The notes under the pieces: model-generated
What the model was told of the DNA's origin: nothing
Database searches by the model: none
What the model saw: the letters and a program-made list of their open reading frames with translations, nothing else
Assembly (NCBI RefSeq): GCF_029351045.1
Contig: NZ_JARKIN010000001.1
Coordinates: 1,884,001 to 1,948,000, forward strand
Length of the DNA: 64,000 nt
Origin: Streptomyces sp. WMMB303
GTDB taxonomy: Bacteria; Actinomycetota; Actinomycetes; Streptomycetales; Streptomycetaceae
Direction of reading: 5' to 3'
In this document: in pieces, positions 46,583 through 53,681 of the stretch
How the letters are laid out: every line of letters begins with the position of its first letter
Numbering within the stretch: position 1 is the first letter of the stretch
Translations under genes and position numbers: made by a program

Positions 46583-47056
46583 TCAGCCGATGTAGGGATC
46601 AGTGCGAGTCGCGTCCAGCCCATGCCTGATGCGAAGCATCATCGACGGATGGATTGCCAGGGCGTCGAGGTCCGCCGGGTTTACCCAGCGGACCTCTTTC
46701 GATTCCGAACTGGTCCGCAATGTGCCGGCAACCGGCTGCGCACGGAAGCAGATGGAGAATTGCTGGCGCACCTCGCCATCGTCGTAGGCCATCACGTGCT
46801 TCGGGTCGGTGTAGAGCCCGACCACACTCAGCACTTCGACTCGGATTCCGGTCTCCTCTTCGACCTCGCGGACAACCGTCTCGCTGATGCTCTCTCCGAC
46901 GTCATGCCCACCACCCGGGAGTGCCCACAAGTCATTGTCGGTCTTGTGAATGAGGAGAAGACGCCCCTCAGCGTCCTGGACGGCCGCTGTCACGGAAGGC
47001 ACCACAGAGTTCGCAGCCGGCGCCGCCGGGTCTTGGTAGTAGTCGATCCGACTCAT
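46583..47056 (-). CDS. Nudix hydrolase (Pif-like candidate)
   Basis: The 157-residue protein is a stand-alone Nudix domain. PSVTAAVQDAEGRLLLIHKT opens the fold and the box GGHDVGESISETVV then REVEEETGI fits GX5EX7REUXEEXGU. In pSAM2 the immunity factor Pif contains a Nudix motif, so this gene is the element 2 candidate for that role; general nucleotide sanitising is the alternative. ATG 47056 lies behind AGGAGG. It follows the XRE gene on the same strand and is convergent with the HD gene. Confidence 0.82.
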   Translation of the reverse strand: MSRIDYYQDPAAPAANSVVPSVTAAVQDAEGRLLLIHKTDNDLWALPGGGHDVGESISETVVREVEEETGIRVEVLSVVGLYTDPKHVMAYDDGEVRQQFSICFRAQPVAGTLRTSSESKEVRWVNPADLDALAIHPSMMLRIRHGLDATRTDPYIG

Positions 47057-47070
47057 TCGCTCCGTGCCTC

Positions 47071-47826
47071 CTAAATCTCGCTCGGGGAAGTGATCGAACG
47101 AGCACCCTCCCACACCCGCTCGACGCTCTCCGCATAGGTGTCGAAGAGCTCCCCGCCCGGCACCCGCTGGAGATGCAGTACCGGGGCCATGTAGGCGCCG
47201 ACGCCATATACGTGGCCATTGGCCAGCAGCTCGTGATCGGCTCGGTAGATCGAGTTGTACAGCGTCGTTTGATGCAGCCGGAACTCGACTCTCGGGAGGC
47301 CGAAGAGAGGGCCGTAGTTCATCAGCGCGTTTCGGATCTTTGCCGCCATAGAAGCGCCGATCCCCTCGTCTTCACCCCGCACTGCTACCGCTGGGCTGGC
47401 GGGATCCCCCAGCATGAATCTCACAGGGACCCCCGCAGTCGACTTCTCCCTGACCAGCCGGTGGAAGCCCGGGTCCTCCGTGAGCCAGAAACCGGAGTAC
47501 ACAAGTACGTCGAAGTGTGCGGTCGCGTCTGCGTAGAGCTTCGTCCAGAGTTCGGTAGGCACAGCCGAACGGTGCGGGTACAGCTTCAGCAGCTCGAAGT
47601 CACTGGACGTTACGACTTCTTCTACTGTGCGCTCGTCACTCCACAGGTACGAGACGTCACGGCGTAGCAGCGATGCGGCCGCGTACTGGAATCTCCGGTA
47701 CGGCTTCCGGTTCGGCTCCGTGATCCACCGATCAACCGTCTTCGCTGAAACACCGAGACGGGACGCGACCTGTTCGACCGTCAGGCCACTCTCCACGATG
47801 GCGCCGCGAAGGCGCTCGTTCGCCAT
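47071..47826 (-). CDS. XRE-type regulator with PLD-like C-terminal domain
   Basis: The 251-residue protein has a helix-turn-helix at residues 5-45 (LRGAIVESGLTVEQVASRLG, VSAKTVDRWITEPNRKPYRR) and a C-terminal domain (DVLVYSGFWLTEDPGFHRLV, LHQTTLYNSIYRADHELLAN) that resembles the DUF5919/phospholipase-D-like fold. Such proteins are common in Streptomyces mobile DNA. It is divergent from the transfer operon and cotranscribed with the Nudix gene. ATG 47826 follows GGGGGAGGG. Its role parallels the XRE gene of element 1. Confidence 0.8.
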   Translation of the reverse strand: MANERLRGAIVESGLTVEQVASRLGVSAKTVDRWITEPNRKPYRRFQYAAASLLRRDVSYLWSDERTVEEVVTSSDFELLKLYPHRSAVPTELWTKLYADATAHFDVLVYSGFWLTEDPGFHRLVREKSTAGVPVRFMLGDPASPAVAVRGEDEGIGASMAAKIRNALMNYGPLFGLPRVEFRLHQTTLYNSIYRADHELLANGHVYGVGAYMAPVLHLQRVPGGELFDTYAESVERVWEGARSITSPSEI

Positions 47827-48014
47827 GCACCCTCCCCCTCGCGTGGGACGTTCCGGGACGACTTCGACCGTACAGAGTCGTCCCGAAGCCGTACAGCACG
47901 TGCCTACAACGTCACGCAACTCGCGGGCACGCTGGTCATGTGGCGTTCAGGGCAGACCAGTTCGGCCCCTCTAAGACTCATCGGCTTGACGAACCTGTCC
48001 CGCACTGCCATCTT

Positions 48015-48039
48015 GAGAGTCATGTACTACATGACTCTC
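48015..48039 (+). promoter_or_regulatory. Palindromic operator of the element 2 transfer operon
   Basis: GAGAGTCATGT-ACT-ACATGACTCTC is a perfect inverted repeat with 11-base arms. A half-site GAGTCATGA follows at 48048. It lies between the divergent XRE gene and the transfer leader, the same place as the twin operators of element 1, but with a different sequence. The double-winged-helix GntR protein is the expected binder. Confidence 0.75.
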
Positions 48040-48091
48040 TTAGAAGTGAGTCATGAAGCCGCATGGTGCACACGAACGCCCGGAGGGCCCT

Positions 48092-48157
48092 GTGAGACGG
48101 GTTCGAAGGAAGCGGCTGCTGCTTGAGAACTGGAGATATGTCCGTTGCGTCGGGTGA
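48092..48157 (+). CDS. Possible leader peptide of element 2 transfer operon (21 residues)
   Basis: GTG 48092 has GGAGG 5 bases upstream. The frame reads VRRVRRKRLLLENWRYVRCV then Gly and TGA. Its first 13 codons match the 52-residue ORF of element 1 (34076) with mostly conservative changes. It may be a leader peptide or the coding face of a structured leader. Confidence 0.45.
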   Translation: MRRVRRKRLLLENWRYVRCVG

Positions 48158-48401
48158 CGCGCCTCGGTGGCCTTCCGTTCGGGAGGTGACCGGGGCCCCG
48201 AAGTTCGATGGGTCTTCCGCTGGGATCGATGGCGGGAGGAGGTGACCGGCGGAACGCCCTGATGGGGGCGTGGCGGACGTATCCGATACGGCGGTCGGGG
48301 AGGCCAGAACATCCTCGAACGTACGGCTGGTGGCTGTCCTGGGTACTCCGGGGCGGCTGTGCTGAGCGAGCGGAGCATCTCCATACCCGGCTGCCGGGCA
48401 G
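48158..48401. other. Leader stretch without a supported gene
   Basis: Overlapping ORFs occur on both strands, but none shows a convincing ribosome site and product together. A short frame from ATG 48138 (35 residues) could be translated. The stretch may be an untranslated leader or a decayed gene. Confidence 0.4.
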
Positions 48402-48593
48402 ATGGGCGCAATTGACCGAAGCGGTAGGCCGTACGGAGCCAAGGGCGGCACATGGGCACCTGGAGAAGGCCTGTCTGAATGCCGTACCTGCGAACTCACA
48501 TACGTGAGGGCAGCCCGGCCTGATGACCCGGTCTGCCACTCGTCATGCGGACAGGAATCTGCCGGCCGTCGGGTCGGCCGCCTGTCCGCTTGA
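48402..48593 (+). CDS. Doubtful 63-residue Cys-rich ORF
   Basis: The frame encodes GLSECRTCELTYVRAARPDD followed by PVCHSSCGQESAG; four Cys in CxxC and CxxxC spacing could hold zinc. The start is not backed by a ribosome site, and a frameshift relative to the upstream frame is possible. I list it because the Cys pattern is unlikely to be random. Confidence 0.35.
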   Translation: MGAIDRSGRPYGAKGGTWAPGEGLSECRTCELTYVRAARPDDPVCHSSCGQESAGRRVGRLSA

Positions 48594-48615
48594 TGAGCAC
48601 TCGCTCAACACAGGT

Positions 48616-48647
48616 GCGGCGACCGGAGGTGCAACTCCGGTCGCCGC
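48616..48647 (+). promoter_or_regulatory. Leader hairpin before first coupled gene set of element 2
   Basis: GCGGCGACCGGAG and CTCCGGTCGCCGC form a perfect 13-bp stem with a 6-base loop, 26 bases before the start at 48673. This parallels 34277-34300 in element 1. Confidence 0.65.
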
Positions 48648-48672
48648 ATACAGGCACCCACTTGGAAGGAAC

Positions 48673-48783
48673 ATGCCTGTGATCACCAATATGGCACGGC
48701 TCGTGCTGGCCGTGCACCCCAGCGATTCCGACCCTGACATGGACGAGGCCCTGCGCCGGGTCCGGGCGGGCGGTGGTCGCTGA
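48673..48783 (+). CDS. 36-residue small protein
   Basis: ATG 48673 follows GGAAGGA. The product begins MPVITNMARLVLAVHPSDSD and ends RRVRAGGGR. Its stop overlaps the next ATG by one base (TGATG), so translation is coupled. No family recognised. Confidence 0.6.
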   Translation: MPVITNMARLVLAVHPSDSDPDMDEALRRVRAGGGR

Positions 48784-48902
48784 TGACGTGCACAAGTTGC
48801 AACGGCGCCGGTGGCCAGACCGAGGACACCAGTTCGGACGGCGTGACCCGGCAGAACTGGGTTCAGTGCTCGTCGTGCGGCGGACGGGGTGAGGTCGGAT
48901 GA
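48783..48902 (+). CDS. 39-residue zinc-ribbon mini-protein
   Basis: The product has two DnaJ-type motifs, CTSCNGAGG near the start and CSSCGGRGE near the end, with four Cys for one zinc. It is a soluble counterpart of the membrane-anchored zinc-ribbon protein of element 1 (39181). It is coupled by overlaps on both sides (TGATG and ATGA). Confidence 0.7.
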   Translation: MTCTSCNGAGGQTEDTSSDGVTRQNWVQCSSCGGRGEVG

Positions 48903-48991
48903 CCGAACGGAAGGCGCGCCGCCTCGAAGAAGAAGTGAGGCGACTCAAGGAGCAGCCCGAGCAGAACGTTGCGGCCCAGGGGGCCCGGTGA
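48899..48991 (+). CDS. 30-residue coiled mini-protein
   Basis: MTERKARRLEEEVRRLKEQP is a charged helix typical of a short coiled coil. The ORF overlaps the zinc mini-protein (ATGA) and the GGDEF gene (GTGA), so ribosomes moving through this set should translate it. Confidence 0.55.
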   Translation: MTERKARRLEEEVRRLKEQPEQNVAAQGAR

Positions 48992-49644
48992 GTGGGCTGA
49001 TGCCGCTGGCGGCCGGGGTGGCTCCGATGGCGGCGGCATGGAGCTCCCACGCGTGGTGGTTACGCCGTCGTCTGCACCGGGCCCGCCGGGATCCACTGAC
49101 CGGACTGCCGACGCGGACTGAGTTCGAAAAGCGCGCGGCACGGATGTTACGCGCCCGGCCGTGTGCGGTGGTCGTCGCTGATCTGGACGGGTTTAAGCAG
49201 CTCAATGACTCTTGCGGTCACGCTGCGGGAGACGCCGCGATCTGTGAGACGGCGACGCATCTGACAGCTTGGCTCACCGCCTACGAGGACCGCGGGTTGG
49301 CCGCCCGGCTGGGTGGCGATGAGTTCGCCCTCGTTCTCCCGCACGGGCCCCATCCGGACCATCTGACAAGTGGGCTGTCACTCCTTCGGGAGGGGCTTCG
49401 CCAGCCTTTCAGGTTCGAGGGTCAGGACGTGCAGGTAGGGGCCTCGATCGGCGCCTACCTGTGCAGTGCCGGCACCTTCCCGGCGCACGCGCTGCGCCGG
49501 GCGGACGAGGCCATGTACACCGCCAAGGAGAGCCGGAGTCGGGGCGGGGGCGGCGTCTTCGTCACCGACCTGCACACCGTAGTCCGGGCGACATGGAACG
49601 GCCGTCGCGCCGGACGCTCCGGCACTCACCACACCAGCGCATAG
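48988..49644 (+). CDS. GGDEF diguanylate cyclase-like protein, element 2
   Basis: The 218-residue protein is the same length as the element 1 GGDEF protein and aligns along its whole length. A hydrophobic start (LMPLAAGVAPMAAAWSSHAW) precedes DPLTGLPTRTEFEKRAARML, ADLDGFKQLNDSCGHAAGD near 68 and ARLGGDEFALVLP near 110. All catalytic positions are present and no RxxD inhibitory site is seen. It ends with NGRRAGRSGTHHTSA, close to the element 1 ending NGRRIGRTGTHTEP. Predicted to make cyclic di-GMP at the membrane. Confidence 0.88.
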   Translation: MSGLMPLAAGVAPMAAAWSSHAWWLRRRLHRARRDPLTGLPTRTEFEKRAARMLRARPCAVVVADLDGFKQLNDSCGHAAGDAAICETATHLTAWLTAYEDRGLAARLGGDEFALVLPHGPHPDHLTSGLSLLREGLRQPFRFEGQDVQVGASIGAYLCSAGTFPAHALRRADEAMYTAKESRSRGGGGVFVTDLHTVVRATWNGRRAGRSGTHHTSA

Positions 49645-49667
49645 CTGGCCTGCTCACCCGCGCACAC

Positions 49668-49708
49668 CAGGGCGCCGCCGGGGACGTCACGTCCCCGGCG
49701 GCGCCCTG
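49668..49708 (+). promoter_or_regulatory. Perfect 20-bp inverted repeat between gene sets
   Basis: CAGGGCGCCGCCGGGGACGT and its complement are separated by one base. It follows the GGDEF gene and precedes the start at 49742. It serves as a terminator or an RNA-processing hairpin. Confidence 0.7.
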
Positions 49709-49741
49709 CTCTTCCCGGCCTTTGACTGACTGGAGATCGCG

Positions 49742-50032
49742 ATGAACAGCGCCCATCTGACTCTCTCCCCGCACTCCGCAGCTATGCGGTGCGGTGCCGC
49801 CGCAGACAGCGCGACTGCGTGCGTCGGCCCTCACGCCATCGTGCGGATCGTGGACCGGGACGGGAATGAGGCAACCGGCTGTGTCGAGCACGTGGCCACC
49901 CTCTACACCGTCTGGATCGGCGCCCGCCTCTACCCCGCCCCTGGCCACACCGAAGCCGTCCTCGATGTCTACGCCCGCGCCCGGATGCTCACGACCCGAC
50001 TGGACGAAACCGTCACGTTGAGGGCCGCATAA
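49742..50032 (+). CDS. Hypothetical protein (96 residues)
   Basis: The product contains AIVRIVDRDGNEATGCVEHV and TVWIGARLYPAPGHTEAVLD, a beta-rich pattern, and a helical end. I recognise no family. ATG follows TGGAG by 6 bases. It stands alone between two hairpins. Confidence 0.65.
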   Translation: MNSAHLTLSPHSAAMRCGAAADSATACVGPHAIVRIVDRDGNEATGCVEHVATLYTVWIGARLYPAPGHTEAVLDVYARARMLTTRLDETVTLRAA

Positions 50033-50150
50033 GAGCCCGTTCACCTTGCGCTGCTCATTAGTCAGCGCTTCCTCCGCAGACGGCGCGGTCCCGGTGGTGC
50101 AACACCGAGACCGCTGTTGGGCCGTCTCGACTCCGGAAGGAACACGACCC

Positions 50151-50408
50151 ATGTCCAATCGAGAACGCCATCATCTGACGGTCATCTCCGACAACGGCCC
50201 CTCCTTTGCCCAGTTGGACGCCATCGAGGACGAGATGCCGGTCATCGGCGCCGAGGTGGAGTTGCTGGACGCGCAGATCGCCGTGCTGGACCGGATGCCG
50301 AGCGAGGTGGACCGGCAGCGGCTCCGCCGCACGGAGCACCGGCTGCTGGCCGCCCGGCGTGACCTGGCCAACCGCAGCGGCGGCAAGGCGTTGGGGGGTG
50401 CGGCATGA
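50151..50408 (+). CDS. Helical hypothetical protein (85 residues)
   Basis: The product is mainly one long helical hairpin (MPVIGAEVELLDAQIAVLDR, VDRQRLRRTEHRLLAARRDL), possibly a coiled coil. ATG 50151 follows GGAAGGA by 8 bases; the longer upstream frame lacks a ribosome site. The stop overlaps the next start (ATGA), coupling it to the membrane protein. Confidence 0.7.
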   Translation: MSNRERHHLTVISDNGPSFAQLDAIEDEMPVIGAEVELLDAQIAVLDRMPSEVDRQRLRRTEHRLLAARRDLANRSGGKALGGAA

Positions 50409-51688
50409 GCACTCTCCTGGCGTGGGTGCAGGGGCACCCGCTGCTGGCGGCTGTCGCCGGTGTGCTGCTGGTCGCCTCGGTGGCTGTGCTGGTCCATTCG
50501 GGTCGTAGGGCCGGGCGGCGTATGCCGGCCGCTGTGCTGGTTGCCGCGCTCGCCGCCATGGGGTGCACGGCCTACAGCGCGGATACGAGCTGGCGTTTTG
50601 CTGAGCACCGTCTCGATATGGCCTCCGCCATCGAGCGGGGCGTCATGTTCGCGGCGGCGGAGCTGGCGCTGTTCGCGTGTGCGCTGATGGCCAGGCAGAA
50701 CCTGCGTACCCAGGGCGCCCCGGGTACGCCCGGTGTACTCGTGTGGATGATCACCGGGGTACAGGTGATTCCCGCGTACTCCGAGTCCGGTCTCGTCGGC
50801 GGCACCGTGCAGGCCGTCGTCGGCCCCGTACTCGCCGCACTCCTGTGGCACCTGGCCATGGGCATCGAGCTGCGGCACGCCAGGCCGGACGCCGAGTCCA
50901 CCTCACTGCCCGCTGTACTCGCCCGCGAGGTACGCGAGCGGCTGCTCTCCCGGCTCGGCCTGGCAGTGCGCGACCGGTCCGCGGAGCAGATCTCCCGCGA
51001 CCGGGCCACGGTCAAGGCGGTCGCCCTGGCCGCGAAGCTGGCCGAGATGAAGCCAGGTCAGCGGCGCCGAGCCCGTGTGGCGCGGCGGCTGTCGGTGGCC
51101 GTGGGCAAGGCGCAGGCAGGCGCCTGCGACGAGCAGCGGCACAAGCTGCTGGACCTGCTGGCGGCCCGCCGCCACGCCGCGTCCCTGGCCACCATCGACC
51201 TCCCCTCGCCGTGGCAGGAGGCCCCGCAACGGGCTGTCGAGTACGCCGAGCCGGTTGACACGGCCCCGTACCCGGCGCCGTCGAACGCCGTACCCGAAGG
51301 GATGCGGCTGCTGCCGATCGTCGCCCGGCCCCAGCCGCGGACGTACGAGTTCGGCTCGTTCCGCGAACAGTTGGAGCTCTCGGGCCAGCCTGCCGTACTC
51401 GCTGCCGAGTACGACCGCACCCGCCCCGAGGTACACACCGAGTACGTACCCGCCGAGCAGCCCGACCCCTTACCCGACGGTACCGAGGGCAACCCGGCAC
51501 AGGCCGACCCGCTCACCGAACTGGGTCTGGACTGGGCAGCCGAGCAATTCAAAGAGGAACTGCTCAACGGGGACATGCCCTCCATCCGCGCCATCAAGTC
51601 CCGACTGTCGGTAGGCCAGAACCGGGCCAAGGAGATCCAGGACGGATTCCGCCAGGCCCAGGCGGCATGGAAGCTGGTGACCTCGTGA
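50405..51688 (+). CDS. DUF2637-type membrane protein with C-terminal DNA-binding-like end
   Basis: The 427-residue protein has four membrane spans in residues 10-160 (LLAAVAGVLLVASVAVLV, MFAAAELALFACALMA, GTVQAVVGPVLAALLWHLAM). A long basic helical region follows (KAVALAAKLAEMKPGQRRRA), then a linker and a final helix-turn-helix-like part (MPSIRAIKSRLSVGQNRAKE). The layout equals that of the element 1 protein at 35601 although sequence identity is low. It is a likely spreading or transfer membrane factor. Confidence 0.75.
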   Translation: MSTLLAWVQGHPLLAAVAGVLLVASVAVLVHSGRRAGRRMPAAVLVAALAAMGCTAYSADTSWRFAEHRLDMASAIERGVMFAAAELALFACALMARQNLRTQGAPGTPGVLVWMITGVQVIPAYSESGLVGGTVQAVVGPVLAALLWHLAMGIELRHARPDAESTSLPAVLAREVRERLLSRLGLAVRDRSAEQISRDRATVKAVALAAKLAEMKPGQRRRARVARRLSVAVGKAQAGACDEQRHKLLDLLAARRHAASLATIDLPSPWQEAPQRAVEYAEPVDTAPYPAPSNAVPEGMRLLPIVARPQPRTYEFGSFREQLELSGQPAVLAAEYDRTRPEVHTEYVPAEQPDPLPDGTEGNPAQADPLTELGLDWAAEQFKEELLNGDMPSIRAIKSRLSVGQNRAKEIQDGFRQAQAAWKLVTS

Positions 51689-52023
51689 GTGACACGCTGC
51701 CGGTCTACCGGTGGCGCCTTGCCCCCGACGGCCTGGCCACCCGCCGCCAGCTCCGCGCGAAGGGGCTGCGGCCGGGTGGGCAGGAGGTGGCCGCGGTCAT
51801 CGAGCGGTCCCGCCGCCGGCGCGGCCCGCTGGTCGCCTACCTCTACCGCATCGACCTCGCGAAGCCCGTACGGCCGATGACCCCGGCGCGCGGTCGTGCG
51901 CTCGCAGCCGCGTTGAGGGCACGGCGTACCTGTCCGGTCTGCCGGGTGGTTCGCCCCTACTGCATTTCCCGGTCGCTCGGCGAGTGCGTGCACTGCGCTG
52001 ACGCTCCCGGGCTCGCCGCATGA
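51685..52023 (+). CDS. Basic protein with C-terminal zinc-ribbon-like motif
   Basis: The 112-residue product starts at GTG overlapping the previous stop (GTGA). It is Arg-rich (LATRRQLRAKGLRPGGQEVA, ERSRRRRGPLVAYLYRID) and ends RRTCPVCRVVRPYCISRSLG then ECVHC, giving CxxC, C and CxxC positions for zinc. This pattern is common in Streptomyces mobile-element proteins that accompany tra genes. A nucleic-acid-binding role is likely. Confidence 0.75.
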   Translation: MSDTLPVYRWRLAPDGLATRRQLRAKGLRPGGQEVAAVIERSRRRRGPLVAYLYRIDLAKPVRPMTPARGRALAAALRARRTCPVCRVVRPYCISRSLGECVHCADAPGLAA

Positions 52024-52031
52024 CCCGACAG

Positions 52032-52078
52032 GCGAGAGCCCGGACGCTGCCGACCAAAGCACTGCGTCCGGGCCCTCT
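52032..52078 (+). promoter_or_regulatory. Intergenic hairpin before the large basic protein
   Basis: GAGAG-CCCGGACGC pairs with GCGTCCGGG-CTCTC around a loop of about 16 bases, directly before the ribosome site of the gene at 52109. Confidence 0.5.
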
Positions 52079-52108
52079 CTCGACTCCTTGGAAGGAGTGC
52101 ACACCAGG

Positions 52109-53680
52109 ATGACGGACACCACGATGAAGCCGGTAGAGGCCCCCGAGACACCGCCGGCCGCCGAGATTGCACCGCCCGCCCGGACCGAGACCACGCCGGC
52201 GCACGAGACGGCCCCGGCGGTGGAGCACACGCCGGGTGGCTGGCCGGTCGTCCCGCTCGCGTTGACGGGCACGAACGCGACGGCTTCGCTGCTGGGTTCG
52301 GCTGCGCTTGTGGGCGGTCCGGCCGCGCTGGCGGTCGCTGCGACCGGGGCGGCTGCGCTGGGGACCGCGGCCGCGGTCCGCACCCGCCGCGACCGGACGA
52401 AGCCGCATGCGCGCTCTGCCAGCAGGAAGGCCGCGGCCGGCGGACGCAGGGGCGCGGGTGGAGGTGTGCCGCGCCAGTCCCGTGGTTCGGCGCCGGGAAC
52501 ATCGGGCCGCAAGCCGGGCAAGGGCTCGGGCAAGGGCGCCGGAGTGGGACGCAGGTCCGCGTCGGCGGGTTCGGCGTCCGGCGGGCTCACGGCCCGGAAG
52601 GGCAAGGGCCACGCGTCCTCGAAGGCCGGTGCTGGCGCGCCCGGTTCGACTGGCGCGGGGAAGTCGCGCGGGCGGGTGGGGCAGGTCAAGGCCCTGCGGG
52701 AAGCCCAGCGCAGCGCGGCGCCCACGCGTGCGCAGCGCCGCGCTGCGGCCAGTGGTGCCCGGCGGTCGGCGGCCGATGCCCGGCGGGATGCCAAGTCCCG
52801 GGCTAGGAATGCGGCGTCGTCCGGCAAGGGGTCGGTGGGCCGCACGCTGGCGAGGGGGCTGGACCGTGCGGGCAGGGCCCGCGGCGCTGCCGTGGACAGG
52901 TCCCGCGCGGCGCGTGACCGGCAGGCGGCCGGGAGGGTGGCCGACCAGCGTTCGGCGCTGCGCAGGGCACCGGCCCGCAACAGGGCGCGTCGGGCGCTGC
53001 TGCGCTCCGCTTCCCGCTATCAGGGCCGCCGTCTGCTGGCTGTGCTGCTGGCCGGCGCCCTGGGCGTGATCGGGCTGGTGAGTACCCCGCTCGGCAGGCG
53101 GCTGGGGGTGTGGTGGATGCAGCACCCGGGCCGCCGTCTCTACGCCCGTATGACCGGCACGGCCGCCCAGCAGCGCACCGACCGCGACCAGTCCATCCGC
53201 GCAGCTCAGCAGGACGAGGAGGCTGCCGCCGAGGCCGAGGCGGCCGACGACGGCAGCGAGGAGATCAAGGACCGGGCCGAGCGCCCGGAGACACCCGTAC
53301 CAGCCCCGAGCGAGGACACGACCGAAGGAGAGCACATGTCCGGTTTCAGGTTCGAGGACCACGCGGCCGAGATGGAGACCGCCGCACAGAGCTACGACCC
53401 CGACAACGCCATGGAGATCCTGGCCATGGTCGAAGGGCTCCCCGCCGCAATCACCTCGGTGGCGAACGTGATGAAGACCCTCGCCGAGCGTGCCGACTCC
53501 GAGTTCCCGCTGGAGAAGGAGGTCGCCGACGGCTTCAACGACATCTTCGGCGCGGTCATGAGCGCCGTGGCGGTCGCCGAGGACATGGGCCCGCTCTTCC
53601 GCCAGGCCCACGAGCAGGACATCGCCCGCCACGAGGACCCCCGCAACGGCCCGGAGGCCGAGAAGGGCTGGAACGTCTGA
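52109..53680 (+). CDS. Large basic low-complexity membrane protein with acidic C-terminal domain
   Basis: The 523-residue protein has a Pro/Glu-rich start, two membrane-like segments near residues 55-90, a very basic Ala/Arg/Gly/Ser region to about 300 (KALREAQRSAAPTRAQRRAA), a membrane span near 315 (LLAVLLAGALGVIGLVSTPL) and an acidic helical end. The basic part could hold DNA at the membrane beside TraB. An in-frame ATG at 53336 with GAAGGAG before it could also make the last 114 residues alone. ATG 52109 follows GGAAGGAG. No family recognised. Confidence 0.7.
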   Translation: MTDTTMKPVEAPETPPAAEIAPPARTETTPAHETAPAVEHTPGGWPVVPLALTGTNATASLLGSAALVGGPAALAVAATGAAALGTAAAVRTRRDRTKPHARSASRKAAAGGRRGAGGGVPRQSRGSAPGTSGRKPGKGSGKGAGVGRRSASAGSASGGLTARKGKGHASSKAGAGAPGSTGAGKSRGRVGQVKALREAQRSAAPTRAQRRAAASGARRSAADARRDAKSRARNAASSGKGSVGRTLARGLDRAGRARGAAVDRSRAARDRQAAGRVADQRSALRRAPARNRARRALLRSASRYQGRRLLAVLLAGALGVIGLVSTPLGRRLGVWWMQHPGRRLYARMTGTAAQQRTDRDQSIRAAQQDEEAAAEAEAADDGSEEIKDRAERPETPVPAPSEDTTEGEHMSGFRFEDHAAEMETAAQSYDPDNAMEILAMVEGLPAAITSVANVMKTLAERADSEFPLEKEVADGFNDIFGAVMSAVAVAEDMGPLFRQAHEQDIARHEDPRNGPEAEKGWNV

Positions 53681-53681
53681 G

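Noticed and set aside
48020..48539. Several overlapping minus-strand ORFs in the element 2 leader
   Set aside because: They contradict the strand of the operator, leader and downstream operon, and have no recognisable product.
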